Of a DNA stretch of 64,000 bases, positions 62,333-64,000 are shown in pieces. Under the pieces are notes generated by a model. The model made no database searches. It was not told where the DNA came from and saw only the letters and a program-made list of their open reading frames with translations. The stretch is from NCBI GenBank assembly GCA_012839295.1, contig DUNO01000010.1, positions 24,497-88,496 on the forward strand, given 5' to 3'. The first letter of the stretch is position 1. Every line of letters begins with the position of its first letter. Made by a program: the position numbers and the translations under genes. Origin of the DNA: Clostridiales bacterium. Its GTDB lineage: Bacteria; Bacillota; Clostridia; Lachnospirales; Lachnospiraceae.

Positions 62333-63053
62333 TAGGAAGGATATGCTAATATTATCATACGGGCGTTTAGAAAACGAGCAGAATTTAGTGTTTCAAGTAA
62401 ATGTCCGGAGGATATCAATCTATATATTAGAAGAGGGGACAATATTAGATGAATTTATTAAAAATAAAAATGTGATTCAATACTTGGACCACTTTATTAT
62501 TTTTTTGCCTGAAAAAAAAGAATTTCAAAATCTGTTTTGGAAAGAGTTTTATAGTATATTTGGAAAGGATTATGAAAAAATTATAAATACTTCCAATAAT
62601 ATTTTTTGCATGAATGAAATGATACATTATATGAAAGAAAATGCGAATATAGGTAATCAAAGTATGCTATTGGATTACGGATGTGGTAGTGGGTTATCCT
62701 TGTACACTGATTACATAGGACGGCTGGTTGGTTATGAGCCTGTTTATACTATGCGGCAGCAGGCTCTAAAAAGGGGTATGCATGTTTTAGGGAGCCATGC
62801 TTTTAATATGCTGCCGGATGATTATTTCGATGCTGCCTTTGCGTGTTATGTATTTCATCTGTCGATTCAAGAAAAGAGTATATATCAATTGTCCCAGAAG
62901 ATGAAAAAAGAAGCAGTGTTAGTGGCTAATTTTTATAAGGATATTGATGTGGTAAGAATAAACCGAATTTTTGATAAGTTGAATTATCGTGTTATGAAGA
63001 TTACGGATATACAGGAGAGGTTTGGAAGTATTTATGAGTACGTTAAACGCTAA
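62316..63053 (+). CDS. Class I SAM-dependent methyltransferase
   Basis: A 245-residue protein with an N-terminal alpha/beta extension of about 110 residues and a class I methyltransferase core: LLDYGCGSGLSL (SAM loop, residues 118-129), VGYEPVYTMRQQA (motif II acidic residue) and FDAAFACYVFHL (motif IV-like). Substrate unknown; no DNA-methylase NPPY motif is present. Start overlaps the GGDEF gene by 17 bp and the end overlaps the next gene by 20 bp, showing tight coupling. Confidence 0.85.
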   Translation: MKRLFDRKDMLILSYGRLENEQNLVFQVNVRRISIYILEEGTILDEFIKNKNVIQYLDHFIIFLPEKKEFQNLFWKEFYSIFGKDYEKIINTSNNIFCMNEMIHYMKENANIGNQSMLLDYGCGSGLSLYTDYIGRLVGYEPVYTMRQQALKRGMHVLGSHAFNMLPDDYFDAAFACYVFHLSIQEKSIYQLSQKMKKEAVLVANFYKDIDVVRINRIFDKLNYRVMKITDIQERFGSIYEYVKR

Positions 63054-64000
63054 TGAAAAAGAGTTGCTTAAGCATTTTATCACGGTGGATGAAGCAGTTA
63101 TTGAATTGAAGAATGAATTAAAAGAAAAATTCAATGAGGATTTATTTTATCGGTTTCTAAATAAATTTTTAATAATACCGGTCACAAGGGATGATACCAC
63201 ATACATATACAGGCATGATATGATCCTGTGTAATAAATTAATGCGGTTAAATTATAACATTACGGATCAAGAGATCATCAAATATGGTTATAATGGGAGC
63301 TTTTTAGTTAGTAGGATTAAAATTTCTAAGGGCACCTTTTTAATTTATGATGAATGTGATAATAAAAGTGCAGTGCCGGTATTTGTTAGAAATATTTTGT
63401 ATGATTTTAGTGAAAACCAGGAAGAACAATGTGAACTATGCCAGATGGATTTACTGGGGACGACGATTGTTACAACTGATTTAGGAATAAGAAGATATAT
63501 TGAAAATGCAATCTTTAGAAAACATCAATTAGATAAAATAAAGCATTCTAATTTTGCTAATTCAAGCTCTTATATGGGATCGAAAAAGAAAATTGTAGGA
63601 TTTGTCCTGGAATCAATCCTTCCCCATTTAACAGATGAAAGTGTGTTTTTAGATATTATGTGCGGCTCCGGCGCAGTTTCTAATGCGCTTGCACAAATGG
63701 GCAATGTATATGCTTCAGATGCACAGGATTTTTGCAGATTACTTGCAAAAATTCAGGGAAAAGGCTTTAATTCTGATAAAGCGAAATTGTTGTTAAAGAA
63801 TATTTATAAAGACTATAATGATAATCTGAATGAATTGCAGCATGAGTGCGGTAGTGCGTTAGAAGCGGAAGACAGTATCTTTCATATGGATTTAAATCAC
63901 AGGCAGCATGTTTTGGAAAGCTATCAGGATTTTATTAATAATTTTGAATTGTACTCATCAACAGATGTTAATTCAAAGAAAATATTAGACAAAATATATC
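63034..64000 (+). CDS. D12-like DNA methyltransferase with N-terminal extension (3' end outside window)
   Basis: Open from ATG 63034 to the last base (322 codons seen). Residues 1-170 are an unassigned, hydrophilic extension containing a Cys pair (CELC, about 135-138). From about residue 180 the D12 fold begins: SYMGSKKKIVGFVLESILPHL, then motif I FLDIMCGSGAVSNALAQ (about 205-222) and VYASDAQDF. The catalytic (D/N)PPY motif would lie past the window end, so activity cannot be judged. It overlaps the preceding methyltransferase by 20 bp. Compared with the methylase at 57932 it is longer and more divergent. Confidence 0.78.
   Translation, partial: MSTLNANEKELLKHFITVDEAVIELKNELKEKFNEDLFYRFLNKFLIIPVTRDDTTYIYRHDMILCNKLMRLNYNITDQEIIKYGYNGSFLVSRIKISKGTFLIYDECDNKSAVPVFVRNILYDFSENQEEQCELCQMDLLGTTIVTTDLGIRRYIENAIFRKHQLDKIKHSNFANSSSYMGSKKKIVGFVLESILPHLTDESVFLDIMCGSGAVSNALAQMGNVYASDAQDFCRLLAKIQGKGFNSDKAKLLLKNIYKDYNDNLNELQHECGSALEAEDSIFHMDLNHRQHVLESYQDFINNFELYSSTDVNSKKILDKIY

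Overview
The window looks like a chromosomal segment of a motile, anaerobic, low-GC Gram-positive bacterium, most likely Lachnospiraceae (Clostridium cluster XIVa). The grounds are the end of a fla/che operon running straight into rpsB-tsf-pyrH-frr-uppS-cdsA-dxr-rseP-ispG-polC, the Gram-positive PolC type of replicative polymerase, strong GGAGG-type ribosome binding sites, frequent TTG/GTG starts, and the MEP isoprenoid route. Assignment below family level is not possible from the sequence alone.

Layout. (1) 1-8.3 kb: the distal motility/chemotaxis operon with cheA (cut by the window start), cheW, cheC, cheD, a small membrane protein, the flagellar sigma factor fliA, a FapA/DUF342 protein, two small motility-linked proteins including a SwrB-like one, and an MltG/YceG-like protein. 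(2) 8.4-25 kb: core housekeeping genes for translation (rpsB, tsf, frr), nucleotides (pyrH), undecaprenyl and phospholipid precursors (uppS, cdsA), isoprenoids (dxr, ispG), intramembrane proteolysis (rseP) and replication (polC). A peptidoglycan deacetylase and a bactofilin sit between tsf and pyrH. Several spacers carry strong RNA structures: a hairpin array before cdsA, hairpins before uppS, and a 189-bp inverted-repeat element after rseP. (3) 25-29.3 kb: small genes, one tRNA-Glu(CTC), and convergent larB/larC for the nickel-pincer cofactor.

(4) 29.6-56.8 kb: a large, visibly mosaic and mostly AT-rich surface-polysaccharide locus. It contains rmlA and rmlC, a CDP-6-deoxyhexose set (rfbF, rfbG, a reductase and an RmlC-like epimerase), UDP-galactopyranose mutase, many GT2/GT4 glycosyltransferases, an acyltransferase, a Wzm/Wzt ABC exporter with a methyltransferase carrying a repeat-built coiled coil, a separate Wzx-type flippase, a phosphoglycosyl transferase and a membrane-bound NDP-sugar 4,6-dehydratase. 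Truncated and decayed glycosyltransferases, a 34-bp copied fragment of a neighbouring gene, an approximately 1-kb gene graveyard and two near-duplicate epimerase genes show repeated recombination.

(5) 57-64 kb: a tight operon, five of its genes overlapping head to tail, that looks like an undescribed conflict or nucleotide-signalling system. It encodes a CapV-like patatin phospholipase, a D12-class adenine methylase, a HAD phosphatase, an 828-residue GGDEF protein whose C-terminus resembles a thymidylate-synthase fold without the catalytic cysteine, a SAM methyltransferase and a second D12-like methylase cut by the window end. The proposed logic (GGDEF enzyme makes or senses a nucleotide, patatin acts as effector, methylases mark self DNA) is inference; only domain content and gene order are seen directly.
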